DNA of 16,120 nucleotides from an uncultured Rickettsiales bacterium (GCA_951801155.1 CATOLK010000009.1:1-16120), one strand, 5' to 3'; numbered from the stretch's first letter, positions 6,893-14,690 are shown. Numbers and translations: made by a program. Notes: generated from the letters alone by a model not told the origin.

Positions 6893-7775
6893 AGTTTTTA
6901 TTTAAAGTTAATATAATTATGCCCTGTACTTTTTTTGAATTTTTTATATATTTTTTAAAATCAATATTAACAATTTTGTTTTTTGCAGAACTAGCATGTC
7001 TAAATATCAAATTATACTCATTTAAATTATTAAAATATCTATAAAATTTATTTCTCTCTTTAAATAAAAAACCAGCATGAGTGACATCCAATTCTGTTCC
7101 AATTTTATCCTTCATATTCTCCAAATCTTTAACTATAAAAATAATAGCTTCATCCGGTACACTTTTAACAAAATTTTCATCATTTATTATGATATCTGTT
7201 GGAATATAATCGATTTTTTGCTCTATAACTTTAAAATCATCCAATTTTTGCAATTGATTATTCAATTTCAAAAAATCATAATATTCTTTAAAATTTTTAA
7301 TTATCCAAGATTTTTTATCTATTTTTACTATTTTTGTTTTATAATCCTTTGTAATATTTTTTGTAATATCTTTAAGTAATAAATAATTATTAGGAATCCA
7401 ATCAGTAGTTATAAAATGATTTCTACTCAAAAAATCAATATTTCCATTTTTGTACTTTATTCTTTTTAAATTTTCGTCCAATTCATTGAAATTATTTGAA
7501 ATGCAAAAACCTAAAACTATTTCTACAAAAGTTACACAATTAAAATTATTTACATCAAAAATAGGAGGTTCTACAAGTATAGAATTCTCTTTCTCAGTAA
7601 AATAATCTTTACCAATAAAATTTCTACTTATATAATTCAATGATTGTCCGTAAAGATTGTCCATATTTAAATAATATTTTTTATATTGTCCAAGTTTTAG
7701 ATAAAGAACAACATTTAACATAAAATATATAAATATAAATATATAAGATATATGTAGTATTTTTTTATAATTCAT
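6885..7775 (-). CDS. DUF1460 family protein (N-acetylmuramoyl-L-alanine amidase-like, papain-type fold)
   Basis: The 296-residue protein has an N-terminal hydrophobic segment (about 7-28) that should act as signal or anchor, placing the rest in the periplasm. The body matches DUF1460: FNCVTFVEIVLGF (78-90) with candidate nucleophile Cys80, then RIKYKNG (105-111), SRNHFITTDWIPNN (117-130), THAGF (232-236) with candidate His233, and FRHASS (258-263). Members have a cysteine-peptidase fold and are thought to cut peptidoglycan peptides, but the substrate here is unproven. Residues 145-205 are a less conserved insert rich in Lys and Ile. The gene starts one base after the parvulin stop and overlaps rlmB, so it lies within the same transcript. 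Confidence 0.82.
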   Translation of the reverse strand: MNYKKILHISYIFIFIYFMLNVVLYLKLGQYKKYYLNMDNLYGQSLNYISRNFIGKDYFTEKENSILVEPPIFDVNNFNCVTFVEIVLGFCISNNFNELDENLKRIKYKNGNIDFLSRNHFITTDWIPNNYLLLKDITKNITKDYKTKIVKIDKKSWIIKNFKEYYDFLKLNNQLQKLDDFKVIEQKIDYIPTDIIINDENFVKSVPDEAIIFIVKDLENMKDKIGTELDVTHAGFLFKERNKFYRYFNNLNEYNLIFRHASSAKNKIVNIDFKKYIKNSKKVQGIIILTLNKNYE

Positions 7776-7776
7776 A

Positions 7777-8808
7777 TTATAATGTACTTTGGATTTTATT
7801 ATTTATAAACATACCTATATTTGTGTTATTTTCAATTTCTTCTTCATCTTCTTTATTATCATTATAATCATTATCATTATCATAAATATCAAATTCATCA
7901 TCTCTATTTCCAATAACAACATCATTATTAATTATATTAATTGTAAAATCTTCATCAATATTTTTATTTTTTAACAAACTATTAATAAAATCACTAAATC
8001 TTTTTTTTTCTAATTTATCTAAAATATTAGATCTTGATTCTTTATAGGATTTCATTTTTATATCCCTTACATCATCAACCCTTATAAGATGCCAACCCTC
8101 TTTTGTTTGCACAGGTTTTGATAGCTCACCAACCTTCAATAAAAATGCAATATCAGCAAATTCAGGAATAGTTATCTCTTCTTTCATCACATAGCCTATA
8201 TTACCACCATTTATAGCACTTGGTTTATCAATCGATTTTAATTCTGCCATTTTCTCAAAATTATTTTTATGGATTATTGTATTTCTAATTCTATTTATTT
8301 CTTCTTCCGTTGAAACTAAAATGTGTCTTATTTTTCTTTCCTCTTTATTTTCTACTATTTTAACCAATCTATCATATTCTTCTTTTATTTCATTTTCTGC
8401 TACTGTATCAGTTACAAATTTTCTAATATATGCTTCTTTTATAAGTCTTTCATGATATTCTTTTGCTAAAAATTTAAAATCATTATTTTCAAACAATTTT
8501 TTTTCTTTAGCTAATTTTAGAATCATGTTATTTGTATAAATTTCAATTAAAATAGCTTTTAAAACTTTTGGATCTAAATCTTCTAATTTTAGATTTTTTC
8601 TATTCATTTCTCCAGCTAAAAAATCAATTCTACTTTGTAAATCATTTTTGTAAATTTTAAAATCATTTATTGTAGCTACTAATTCACCTTTGTCTATGTA
8701 GTGATATTTTTTGTAATGTAAATAAGAAAAAAAACATATTATTGATATTGTTGTTAAAATTGATAATGTTATATATATTTTTAATTTTTTAATTTCGTCT
8801 TTTCTCAT
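7777..8808 (-). CDS. Membrane-anchored parvulin-type peptidyl-prolyl isomerase (PpiC/SurA-like)
   Basis: This is a periplasmic folding factor. In its 343 residues, a hydrophobic anchor spans about 11-30 and is preceded by a lysine-rich start, giving an N-in, C-out topology. A helical chaperone-like region (about 45-155) opens with VATINDFKIYKNDL, a SurA_N-type beginning. The PpiC domain covers about 157-247, with RHILVSTEEE (161-170), GGNIGYV (201-207), FADIAFLLKVGELSKPV (217-233) and GWHLIRVDD (238-246). An unusual acidic tail (302-327, mostly Asp, Glu and Asn) follows, which typical SurA or PrsA proteins lack. The gene has its own promoter and heads a long operon with envelope functions. 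Confidence 0.88.
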   Translation of the reverse strand: MRKDEIKKLKIYITLSILTTISIICFFSYLHYKKYHYIDKGELVATINDFKIYKNDLQSRIDFLAGEMNRKNLKLEDLDPKVLKAILIEIYTNNMILKLAKEKKLFENNDFKFLAKEYHERLIKEAYIRKFVTDTVAENEIKEEYDRLVKIVENKEERKIRHILVSTEEEINRIRNTIIHKNNFEKMAELKSIDKPSAINGGNIGYVMKEEITIPEFADIAFLLKVGELSKPVQTKEGWHLIRVDDVRDIKMKSYKESRSNILDKLEKKRFSDFINSLLKNKNIDEDFTINIINNDVVIGNRDDEFDIYDNDNDYNDNKEDEEEIENNTNIGMFINNKIQSTL

Positions 8809-8836
8809 TTTAGTTTATTGTAAAATAATAATTTTT

Positions 8837-8865
8837 ATTATATTATTATAAATAAATAAAGTCAA
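8837..8865 (-). promoter_or_regulatory. Promoter of the parvulin-DUF1460-rlmB-prepilin peptidase-mla operon
   Basis: On the minus strand, -35 TTGACT (8865-8860) and a perfect -10 TATAAT (8842-8837) are separated by 17 bases, giving a start near 8830 and a leader of about 22 bases. The -35 lies in the 11-mer TTTATTGACTT, which recurs at both promoters between tsaD and pyrH. The remainder of the spacer up to xerD (8881-9016) shows nothing recognisable. Confidence 0.75.
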
Positions 8866-9016
8866 TAAAAAACTAAATAAGTGAGCAATGCCAAATAAGT
8901 GTATATATAAATTAACCTCAATTTAGAATAAAAAATTACATGTTTATCAATAACATCAAATATAATTCAAAAAACTATAAAAAATATAATTTTCCACAAA
9001 ATTACACATACAAAAA

Positions 9017-10042
9017 TCAACATATATCATCTTCTTTTAATTTAGCAAAAGGATGATATTTTACAACAGCTTCCTTTATTTTTTCATTTTCTAAATGGGT
9101 ATAAATTTGCGTAGTTGATATATCAGCATGCCCTAAAATTTCCTGTATAATTCTTAAATCAGCTCCATTTTTCAATAGATGTGTAGCAACCGAATGTCTT
9201 ATAGTGTGCGGAGAAATTTTATCTTCATCTATACCAGACAATTTTGCAACATATTTTAAATATTTAGCAAATGCTTGTCTAGAAAGATGATTATCTTTTT
9301 TATCAATTTTAAAAGTTCTTTTTTTTCTTTTATTTTGTTCTTCTTCACTATTTTTTTTAGAAAATTTTACTTTTGTTGTAAATAAATATTTAGAATATTC
9401 TCCATAGAGTAATTTTTCCCTTAAAGAAATATATTTATATAAAATCTCAATAGCAGTATTATTTAAAGGAATAATTCTCTCCTTATTTCCTTTACCTATA
9501 ATTCTCATAAAATTTTTCAACTTAAAACCATTACTATCCAAATTAAAATCTCTTTCTATTGCTGAAATTGGCAATTCCACTAACTCAGAAACTCGCATAC
9601 CCGTAGCATACAATAGTTCTAACATACAGTAAAATTGTATTCCAAAATCCGTATTATCATTTCTACTAGTATTCAAAAGTTTTTTTACTTCTTTTTCTGT
9701 AAGTACATTTGGTAAATACATTTTTTGTTTTTTATGTTCTAGTAAAGTAGACGGATTTTTTTCAATTATTTTTTCCAATTGCAAAAAATCATAAAAATGT
9801 TTTATGGTTGAAATATGTCTATCAACGGTTCTATTAGAATACAAATTACTCAAATATATTACGTATTCTCTCAAATCATTAAGAGATAAATCTAACAAAT
9901 TTTTATTTTTTTTTGTAAAATAATTTTTTATATAATTTATATCTCTTTTATAGGACTCAAAAGTATTTTTAGACAATCCCTCAACAGTAGTTAAATTATT
10001 TAAAAAATATTTAATATAATTATTATTTGAAGTTTTCCCCAA
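9017..10042 (-). CDS. xerD: Tyrosine recombinase XerD
   Basis: With XerC, XerD resolves chromosome dimers at the dif site. The 341-residue protein has a SAM-like N-terminal DNA-binding domain (about 8-100) and a catalytic domain with the complete set: Arg150 in YATGMRVSEL, Lys184 in GKGNKER, His279 and Arg282 in SPHTIRHSVATHLL, His305 in LGHADIST and nucleophile Tyr314 in IYTHL. The GADLRIIQ and STTQIYTH wording favours XerD over XerC. Residues about 224-252 are a Lys/Glu-rich insert in the catalytic domain. The start is TTG at 10042 with AGAGGTG 5-6 bases upstream, overlapping the lptB end by 20 bases. Placement behind lptB looks like chromosomal housekeeping, not a phage integrase. Confidence 0.92.
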   Translation of the reverse strand: MGKTSNNNYIKYFLNNLTTVEGLSKNTFESYKRDINYIKNYFTKKNKNLLDLSLNDLREYVIYLSNLYSNRTVDRHISTIKHFYDFLQLEKIIEKNPSTLLEHKKQKMYLPNVLTEKEVKKLLNTSRNDNTDFGIQFYCMLELLYATGMRVSELVELPISAIERDFNLDSNGFKLKNFMRIIGKGNKERIIPLNNTAIEILYKYISLREKLLYGEYSKYLFTTKVKFSKKNSEEEQNKRKKRTFKIDKKDNHLSRQAFAKYLKYVAKLSGIDEDKISPHTIRHSVATHLLKNGADLRIIQEILGHADISTTQIYTHLENEKIKEAVVKYHPFAKLKEDDIC

Positions 10043-10748
10043 GATACACCTCTTTTACTTTTTTATGGTTTAAGATTTCATCTTTATTACCAGAGGCCAA
10101 AATACTTCCATCATATACAATATAAGCTCTATCAACTATAGCTAATGTTTCTCTTACATTATGATCTGTTATTAAAACTCCTATACCTATTTCTTTTAGT
10201 TTTTTTATAATATTCATAATATCATTTACTGCAATAGGATCTATACCAGCAAACGGTTCATCCAGAAGTATAAATTTCGGATCAGAAGCTAAAGCTCTTG
10301 CTATTTCAACCCTTCTTCTTTCCCCTCCAGACAAAGAAATTCCAATGGATTTTTTTATATGTGTTATAGAAAATTCTTTTAAAAGATTTTTTAATTTTTT
10401 TATTCTTTTTTTTTCATCTTTTTCTGCTATTTCTAAAATAGAATATATATTATCACTAACTGTCATGTTTCTAAAAATAGAAGGCTCTTGCGGCAAATAC
10501 CCAATTCCCATTCTTGCTCTTTCATACATAGGAAAGTTTGCAATATTTTTTCCATTTAAAAGTATTTTACCACCATCACTTTTTATAAGCCCAACTATCA
10601 TATAAAAAGATGTGGTTTTTCCTGCACCATTAGGACCAAGTAAACCAACTACTTCACCTTGCTTAATTTCAAAATTTATATCTTTTATAACTAATCTTTC
10701 TTTATAACTCTTTTGTAAATGTTCAACTTTTAAAATATTATTTATCAT
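10023..10748 (-). CDS. lptB: LPS-export ABC ATPase LptB
   Basis: LptB powers extraction of lipopolysaccharide from the inner membrane together with LptF and LptG. The 241-residue product is close to the family norm, with Walker A GPNGAGKTT (38-46), Q-loop Gln87 in YLPQEPSIFR, signature LSGGERRRVEIARALA (139-154), Walker B ILLDEPFAGIDP (160-171) and switch His196 in TDHNVRETL. These LptB-specific strings leave little doubt. The ATG at 10748 lies inside the end of lptA (11-base overlap) and its 3' end overlaps xerD. Its presence implies that the organism still makes LPS or a related glycolipid. Confidence 0.96.
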   Translation of the reverse strand: MINNILKVEHLQKSYKERLVIKDINFEIKQGEVVGLLGPNGAGKTTSFYMIVGLIKSDGGKILLNGKNIANFPMYERARMGIGYLPQEPSIFRNMTVSDNIYSILEIAEKDEKKRIKKLKNLLKEFSITHIKKSIGISLSGGERRRVEIARALASDPKFILLDEPFAGIDPIAVNDIMNIIKKLKEIGIGVLITDHNVRETLAIVDRAYIVYDGSILASGNKDEILNHKKVKEVYLGENFK

Positions 10749-11292
10749 ATCTATCTTTTAAATCATTAATATTATCCAAAATAACTATAACTCTTTTTTT
10801 CTTGTCTTTTTCCTTTTTAATTATATTATTATTTTTTATAACCTTTTTATTTTCACTTTCCATACTAGCCTCCTTTGTTTCAATATCATAAATTAAAACA
10901 TCACCAAGTATAACAGCATCTTTTTCGTTTAGAATTATATTACCTTTTAGAGTTATAATTTGATTATTAAAATCATATATAGCATTATCTCCTTTTGCTG
11001 TTAAAGTTTCATTTTTTAAAATTACATTGTTAAATGCCCTAATATTTTTAATATAAATTTTATTTTCATTATTTTTTTGACATTTTACTATCATTTTATC
11101 AGAAAAAATATTTAAATTTTCTTGAGTTGCTTTTACTTTTCCAATAAAATTTATAACATTTTTATTTTTTTGTATTTTTACTTCATCTGCTTCTATCTTT
11201 ATGGGTTTTTTTGTGTCAATAGAAATTGGATTTGCCCATAAATTATTGCTTAATAGCAATAAATAAAATAAAAGTAAAAACTTTTTAAGCAT
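10738..11292 (-). CDS. lptA: LptA, periplasmic LPS-transport bridge protein
   Basis: LptA monomers stack to form the periplasmic bridge that carries LPS from LptC to LptD. The 184-residue protein has a signal peptide (1-20, cutting after LWA) and an OstA domain from about 27 to 140. Typical strings are PIKIEADEVKI, INFIGKVKATQENLNIFSDK and LTAKGDNAIYDFNNQIITLKG, which spell the repeated beta-jellyroll strands. The last 40 residues are lysine-rich and unconserved. lptC, usually just upstream, is absent; the 169-base spacer to plsC (11293-11461) holds no gene. A tentative promoter there (TTGAAA 11359-11354, TATTAT 11334-11329, 19-base spacer) is weak. Confidence 0.9.
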   Translation of the reverse strand: MLKKFLLLFYLLLLSNNLWANPISIDTKKPIKIEADEVKIQKNKNVINFIGKVKATQENLNIFSDKMIVKCQKNNENKIYIKNIRAFNNVILKNETLTAKGDNAIYDFNNQIITLKGNIILNEKDAVILGDVLIYDIETKEASMESENKKVIKNNNIIKKEKDKKKRVIVILDNINDLKDRYDK

Positions 11293-11461
11293 TATAATCC
11301 GCGTATTAATTTTAATTTTTTTGTTGTTATAATAAAAGCTTTTTATTTTTATTTTTCAATAGTTTTTTATTAGGATTTTTTAATTGTATTATTAGGCATC
11401 CAGTATAAAAAGTTTTCTACAAAAAATATCCACACCTAAATTAATTTAAAATAGTAAAGAA

Positions 11462-12208
11462 TTAATCTTTTAACAATTTCTGATTACTTTCTATAACATT
11501 TTCAATCATCTTAGCTATAGCAATTTTATCCAATTTGCTATATTCTTCATATTTTATTAATTTATCTATTTTTACAGTTATTGTTGCTGGTTTTTTAATA
11601 AAACTACCTTTTGGCCAACTTATTCCGGAATTTAAAGAAATTGGCAATAAATCAAGTTTAGTTGCCAAAGCTATTGCCACAAAACCACTTTTATAAGGAT
11701 AATCTTCAACTTTACTATCTGGTAAAACTCTTGTTCCCTGTGGAAAAATTAATAAACTTCTTTTTTTTTCTAGAGCATAATATTTTGAATCTTGCAACAT
11801 TTTTTTTAAAGCATTAGCTCCACCATTTCTATCTATTGCAATACAACCAACACTTTTCAAAGATGTTCCCATTCCAGGTATTTTTAATAATTCTTTTTTT
11901 ACAACACAAGCTAGACAACCTTTAAAATAACTATATAAAAAATAAGTTTCCCAAGTTGATTGATGTTTTGAAACTATAATAAAATTTTTATCGTTAGGAA
12001 TATTTTCTATTCCTTCAACTTTATATTTTACTCCACAGATATATTTTAACATTACAATTGTGGTTCCAGTCCAAATTTTAGAAATTTTTTCTGATATTTT
12101 TTTAACTCTAAATATATTGCAAAACCAAGTTATAAAAAGTAATAATATTGTATTAATATAAAATATTATCGAAAAAATTAAAGAACAAATAAAATATACT
12201 ACTATCAT
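11462..12208 (-). CDS. plsC: 1-acyl-sn-glycerol-3-phosphate acyltransferase
   Basis: PlsC adds the second acyl chain to lysophosphatidate, giving phosphatidate, the precursor of all phospholipids. The 248-residue protein has an N-terminal membrane segment (about 4-30) and the acyltransferase boxes: SKHQSTWET (80-88), with His82 and Glu87 forming an HX4E version of the usual HX4D, then GCIAIDR (121-127), FPQGTR (155-160) and LPISLNSG (188-195). The Glu variant is what I recall from alphaproteobacterial PlsC-like enzymes and is not damage. The ATG overlaps the tsaD stop as ATGA and has a strong GGAGG Shine-Dalgarno inside tsaD. Acyl-donor preference cannot be judged here. Confidence 0.92.
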   Translation of the reverse strand: MIVVYFICSLIFSIIFYINTILLLFITWFCNIFRVKKISEKISKIWTGTTIVMLKYICGVKYKVEGIENIPNDKNFIIVSKHQSTWETYFLYSYFKGCLACVVKKELLKIPGMGTSLKSVGCIAIDRNGGANALKKMLQDSKYYALEKKRSLLIFPQGTRVLPDSKVEDYPYKSGFVAIALATKLDLLPISLNSGISWPKGSFIKKPATITVKIDKLIKYEEYSKLDKIAIAKMIENVIESNQKLLKD

Positions 12209-13272
12209 TTTACCTCCATTATATTATTATTTATATTATCAAGTTCCCATCTTGCTTTTGGCTCAATAGATAAATTATCAAATAAGTTTAATTTATATTT
12301 TTCCAACCCAACATTAGCAATCATAACACCGTTATCTGTACATAATTTTATTGGTGGAGTAATCAAATTATAGCCATTTTTTTCACAAATTTCAGTTAAG
12401 TACTTTTTTATGTATTGATTTGCACTGACACCACCAGCTAAAACTACAGTATTTATATTTTTTTTATTACTTTTATTATAATTTATTAAATTTTGCAATC
12501 TATCTGCCAAAATTTCAGTTACGGTTTTTTGAAATGAAGCACAAATATCTTTTTTATTTTGTTCTGTTATATTTGCTAATTCATTTATTTTAAGTCTAAC
12601 GGCAGTTTTTAAACCAGAAAAAGAAAAATTGAATTTATTTTTTTCAAATTCCTGCTTATTTTTATGATTTATTAATGGTTTAACAAATTCAAATCTACAA
12701 GAATCCCCTACTTTGGCTAACTCTTCAATTTTTGGACCACCAGGATATTCTAAACCTAATAATTTTGCCACCTTATCAAATGTTTCTCCAATAGAATCAT
12801 CAATGGTTTCTCCGAGTTTACTATAATTACCTACACCATTAACTTCCAAAATTTGACAATGTCCACCAGATAATAGAAATAAGAAAAATGGAAATTTAAC
12901 ATTATCCGTTAAACAACAGGTTAAAGCATGTCCTTCTAAATGATTTACTGCTATAAATGGTTTTTGTAATGTTGAAGCAAGTGTTTTTGCAAACATTGTT
13001 CCCACAATTAAACCACCAATTAAACCCGGTCCAGTTGTAGCAGCAACAGCATCTATATCATTAGTGGTTAAATTTGCATTTTCTAAAACTTTTAAAAAAA
13101 TTTTATCTATTATATCTAAATGATTTCTAGCGGCTACTTCAGGGACTACTCCTCCAAATTCTTTGTGTATATCTATTTGAGAAAAAACAATGTGTGATAA
13201 TATTTCTTTTTTATCATTTATAATTGCCATTGCAGTTTCGTCACAACTTGTTTCTATTCCTAAAATATTCAT
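12205..13272 (-). CDS. tsaD: tRNA N6-threonylcarbamoyladenosine (t6A) transferase subunit TsaD
   Basis: TsaD, with TsaB and TsaE, transfers threonylcarbamoyl to A37 of ANN-decoding tRNAs. The 355-residue product has the ASKHA fold motifs: GIETSCDETA (5-14), PEVAARNH (44-51), NHLEGH (110-115, metal ligands His111 and His115), LSGGHCQI (134-141), DDSIGETFDK (158-167), AGGVSAN (279-285) and CTDN (311-314, ligand Asp313). All key residues are intact. The ATG at 13272 follows a divergent promoter region shared with pyrH. The gene is coupled to plsC by ATGA. The tRNA-Lys in this window decodes an ANN codon and so is a likely substrate. Confidence 0.97.
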   Translation of the reverse strand: MNILGIETSCDETAMAIINDKKEILSHIVFSQIDIHKEFGGVVPEVAARNHLDIIDKIFLKVLENANLTTNDIDAVAATTGPGLIGGLIVGTMFAKTLASTLQKPFIAVNHLEGHALTCCLTDNVKFPFFLFLLSGGHCQILEVNGVGNYSKLGETIDDSIGETFDKVAKLLGLEYPGGPKIEELAKVGDSCRFEFVKPLINHKNKQEFEKNKFNFSFSGLKTAVRLKINELANITEQNKKDICASFQKTVTEILADRLQNLINYNKSNKKNINTVVLAGGVSANQYIKKYLTEICEKNGYNLITPPIKLCTDNGVMIANVGLEKYKLNLFDNLSIEPKARWELDNINNNIMEVK

Positions 13273-13301
13273 TTAGCGGTTAATTAAATATTAATGTGAT
13301 T

Positions 13302-13329
13302 AATATATATTATTTTTTGAATAAGTCAA
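13302..13329 (-). promoter_or_regulatory. Promoter of tsaD-plsC
   Basis: On the minus strand, TTGACT (13329-13324) and TATATT (13307-13302) are 16 bases apart, giving a start near 13295, about 22 bases before the tsaD ATG. The -35 forms one arm of the inverted repeat at 13323-13372. Confidence 0.6.
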
Positions 13330-13372
13330 TAAATTAATACTAAATTATACTACAATTTATATTTATTGACTT
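13323..13372. repeat. 12-bp inverted repeat holding the two divergent -35 boxes
   Basis: AAGTCAATAAAT (13323-13334) and ATTTATTGACTT (13361-13372) are perfect reverse complements, 26 bases apart. Each arm contains a TTGACT -35 box pointing away from the other. This could simply be two strong -35 regions or a symmetric regulator site. Confidence 0.7.
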
Positions 13373-13393
13373 TTTAATTAACTCTTTTATTTT
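13366..13393 (+). promoter_or_regulatory. Promoter of pyrH
   Basis: TTGACT (13366-13371) is followed 16 bases later by TATTTT (13388-13393), a weaker -10. Transcription would begin near 13400, leaving a leader of about 20 bases that contains the AGGGG Shine-Dalgarno of pyrH. Confidence 0.5.
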
Positions 13394-13419
13394 AGTATAA
13401 ACCATACTAGGGGTAAAAC

Positions 13420-14133
13420 ATGAAATTTAAAAGAATACTATTTAAAATATCTGGTGAAGCAATGATGGGAAACAAACCATTTGGACATGATCTGGAGGCA
13501 ATAGATAAAATTACAAAAGAAATAATAAAAATATATAAATTAGGAGTTCAAATATGTTTGGTTGTTGGAGGGGGTAATATATTTAGAGGAATTTCCGTTT
13601 CTAGTGAATTAATGGATAGAACAAGTGCAGATTATATGGGAATGTTGGCAACAATTATGAATGGAATAGCTTTACAAAGTTCTTTAGAAAAATATGGTAT
13701 AGCTACAAGAATGCAAACAGCTTTGGAAACAAATAAAGTGTGTGAGCCATATATAAGAAGAAAAGCTATAAGACACTTAGAAAAAGATAGAGTAGTAATA
13801 TTTGTTGCCGGTACAGGAAATCCATTTTTTACAACAGATACAGCTTCAGTTTTGAGAGCTTCAGAAATGGAATGCGATGCTATATTTAAAGGAACTCAAG
13901 TTGATGGAGTTTATGATAAAGATCCTAAAAAATATGCAGATGCAAAAAGATACGATCATTTGATCTATGATGAAGTTATAAAACAAAATTTGAGAGTAAT
14001 GGATCCGACAGCTTTTACTTTAGCTAGAGATACAAATATTCCTATTGTTGTATTTAAAATTTCAGAGGAAGATTCTATTTTAAAGGTTATTAATGGTGAA
14101 GGTAAATACACTATTATTGATAGTAAAATTTAA
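13420..14133 (+). CDS. pyrH: Uridylate (UMP) kinase
   Basis: PyrH phosphorylates UMP to UDP, an essential step in pyrimidine nucleotide supply. The 237-residue product is full length for this amino-acid-kinase family enzyme: KRILFKISGEAMMG (4-17), VVGGGNIFRG (48-57), RTSADYMGMLATIMN (67-81), GTGNPFFTTDTA (131-142), VDGVYDKDPK (161-170) and MDPTAFTLARD (194-204). AGGGG precedes the ATG by about 6 bases. In most alphaproteobacteria pyrH is followed by frr (ribosome recycling factor); here an acidic protein and ruvB follow instead. Confidence 0.97.
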   Translation: MKFKRILFKISGEAMMGNKPFGHDLEAIDKITKEIIKIYKLGVQICLVVGGGNIFRGISVSSELMDRTSADYMGMLATIMNGIALQSSLEKYGIATRMQTALETNKVCEPYIRRKAIRHLEKDRVVIFVAGTGNPFFTTDTASVLRASEMECDAIFKGTQVDGVYDKDPKKYADAKRYDHLIYDEVIKQNLRVMDPTAFTLARDTNIPIVVFKISEEDSILKVINGEGKYTIIDSKI

Positions 14134-14147
14134 TTTAGAGGTTTTAA

Positions 14148-14669
14148 ATGGGTGAAAATTTGAAATCTGATGAAGTTGAGGAAAAGACTGAAACTACTGA
14201 TGATACTAATAAAATTGAAAACGAAAATATTACGCAAGAAACAGAAAAAATTGAGGAAGAAGAAGAATTTGATGTAACAGCAGATGAACAGGCTCTTATA
14301 GAGAAAAAAAGACAGAAAATATTATCCAAAAAAGTAGATTTAGATAAATATTTACAAAAAGATGAAAAAGAAAAAGAAGGTGAACCAAAAAAGATCGAAG
14401 AGATTGATTTAAAAACTGTTGATTATAATTCTTTTGATAGTATAGACACCGAACATATTGATTTGTATTATATGCTAAATGATAACAAAAATAATATAGA
14501 ATTTTTAGATGAAGATTTAGTTACACAAAGTAAAAAAGAAGATGAAATAAGAGCTCTGAAAAAACAAGAAAAAGATGAATTTGACTTTAATTTAGAGGAA
14601 TTAGTAGATGAAAATAGAATACAGGTTGATTTAACAGGTATAGCAGATGATCTAAAAAAAGATGAGTAA
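14148..14669 (+). CDS. Acidic, probably disordered protein of unknown function between pyrH and ruvB
   Basis: I do not recognise this 173-residue protein. By my count about 57 residues are Asp or Glu, one third of the chain, with many Lys and very few aromatic or small hydrophobic residues. The first 45 residues are almost pure Glu/Asp/Thr/Asn, including a run of five Glu (35-39). Later stretches such as EQALIEKKRQKILSKKVDLD could form charged helices, and the end, RIQVDLTGIADDLKKDE, is the most protein-like part. There is no signal or membrane segment, so it should be cytoplasmic. AGAGG lies 7 bases before the ATG, 14 bases after pyrH stops; ruvB begins 21 bases after its stop. Good ribosome binding and coupling argue that it is real. 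A nucleic-acid-mimic or partner-binding role is speculation. Confidence 0.75.
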   Translation: MGENLKSDEVEEKTETTDDTNKIENENITQETEKIEEEEEFDVTADEQALIEKKRQKILSKKVDLDKYLQKDEKEKEGEPKKIEEIDLKTVDYNSFDSIDTEHIDLYYMLNDNKNNIEFLDEDLVTQSKKEDEIRALKKQEKDEFDFNLEELVDENRIQVDLTGIADDLKKDE

Positions 14670-14690
14670 TTATTAATAAAAAACATATTT

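Noticed and set aside
7789..7974. Isoleucine/phenylalanine-rich plus-strand frame opposite the parvulin tail
   Set aside because: Low-complexity shadow of the Asp/Asn-rich tail; no start context.
8876..8900. Possible third, degenerate copy of the 60-bp repeat (around GAGCAATGCC)
   Set aside because: Only about 15 of 22 bases can be aligned and the similarity does not extend; too weak in AT-rich DNA.
9017..10042. Tyrosine recombinase as a sign of an integrated element
   Set aside because: The sequence is XerD-like, embedded with lptA-lptB, and there are no attachment repeats or phage genes; the tRNA-Lys has no duplicated 3' end in the window.
11426..11434. DnaA-box-like ATATCCACA, with a similar TTTTCCACA at 8990-8998
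   Set aside because: Single near-matches 2.4 kb apart, no cluster, no dnaA or other origin genes; no support for a replication origin.
14144..14686. Serine-rich reading frames on the minus strand opposite the acidic protein
   Set aside because: They are the expected mirror of Glu/Asp/Lys-rich codons, lack ribosome-binding sites and would run against the pyrH-ruvB unit.
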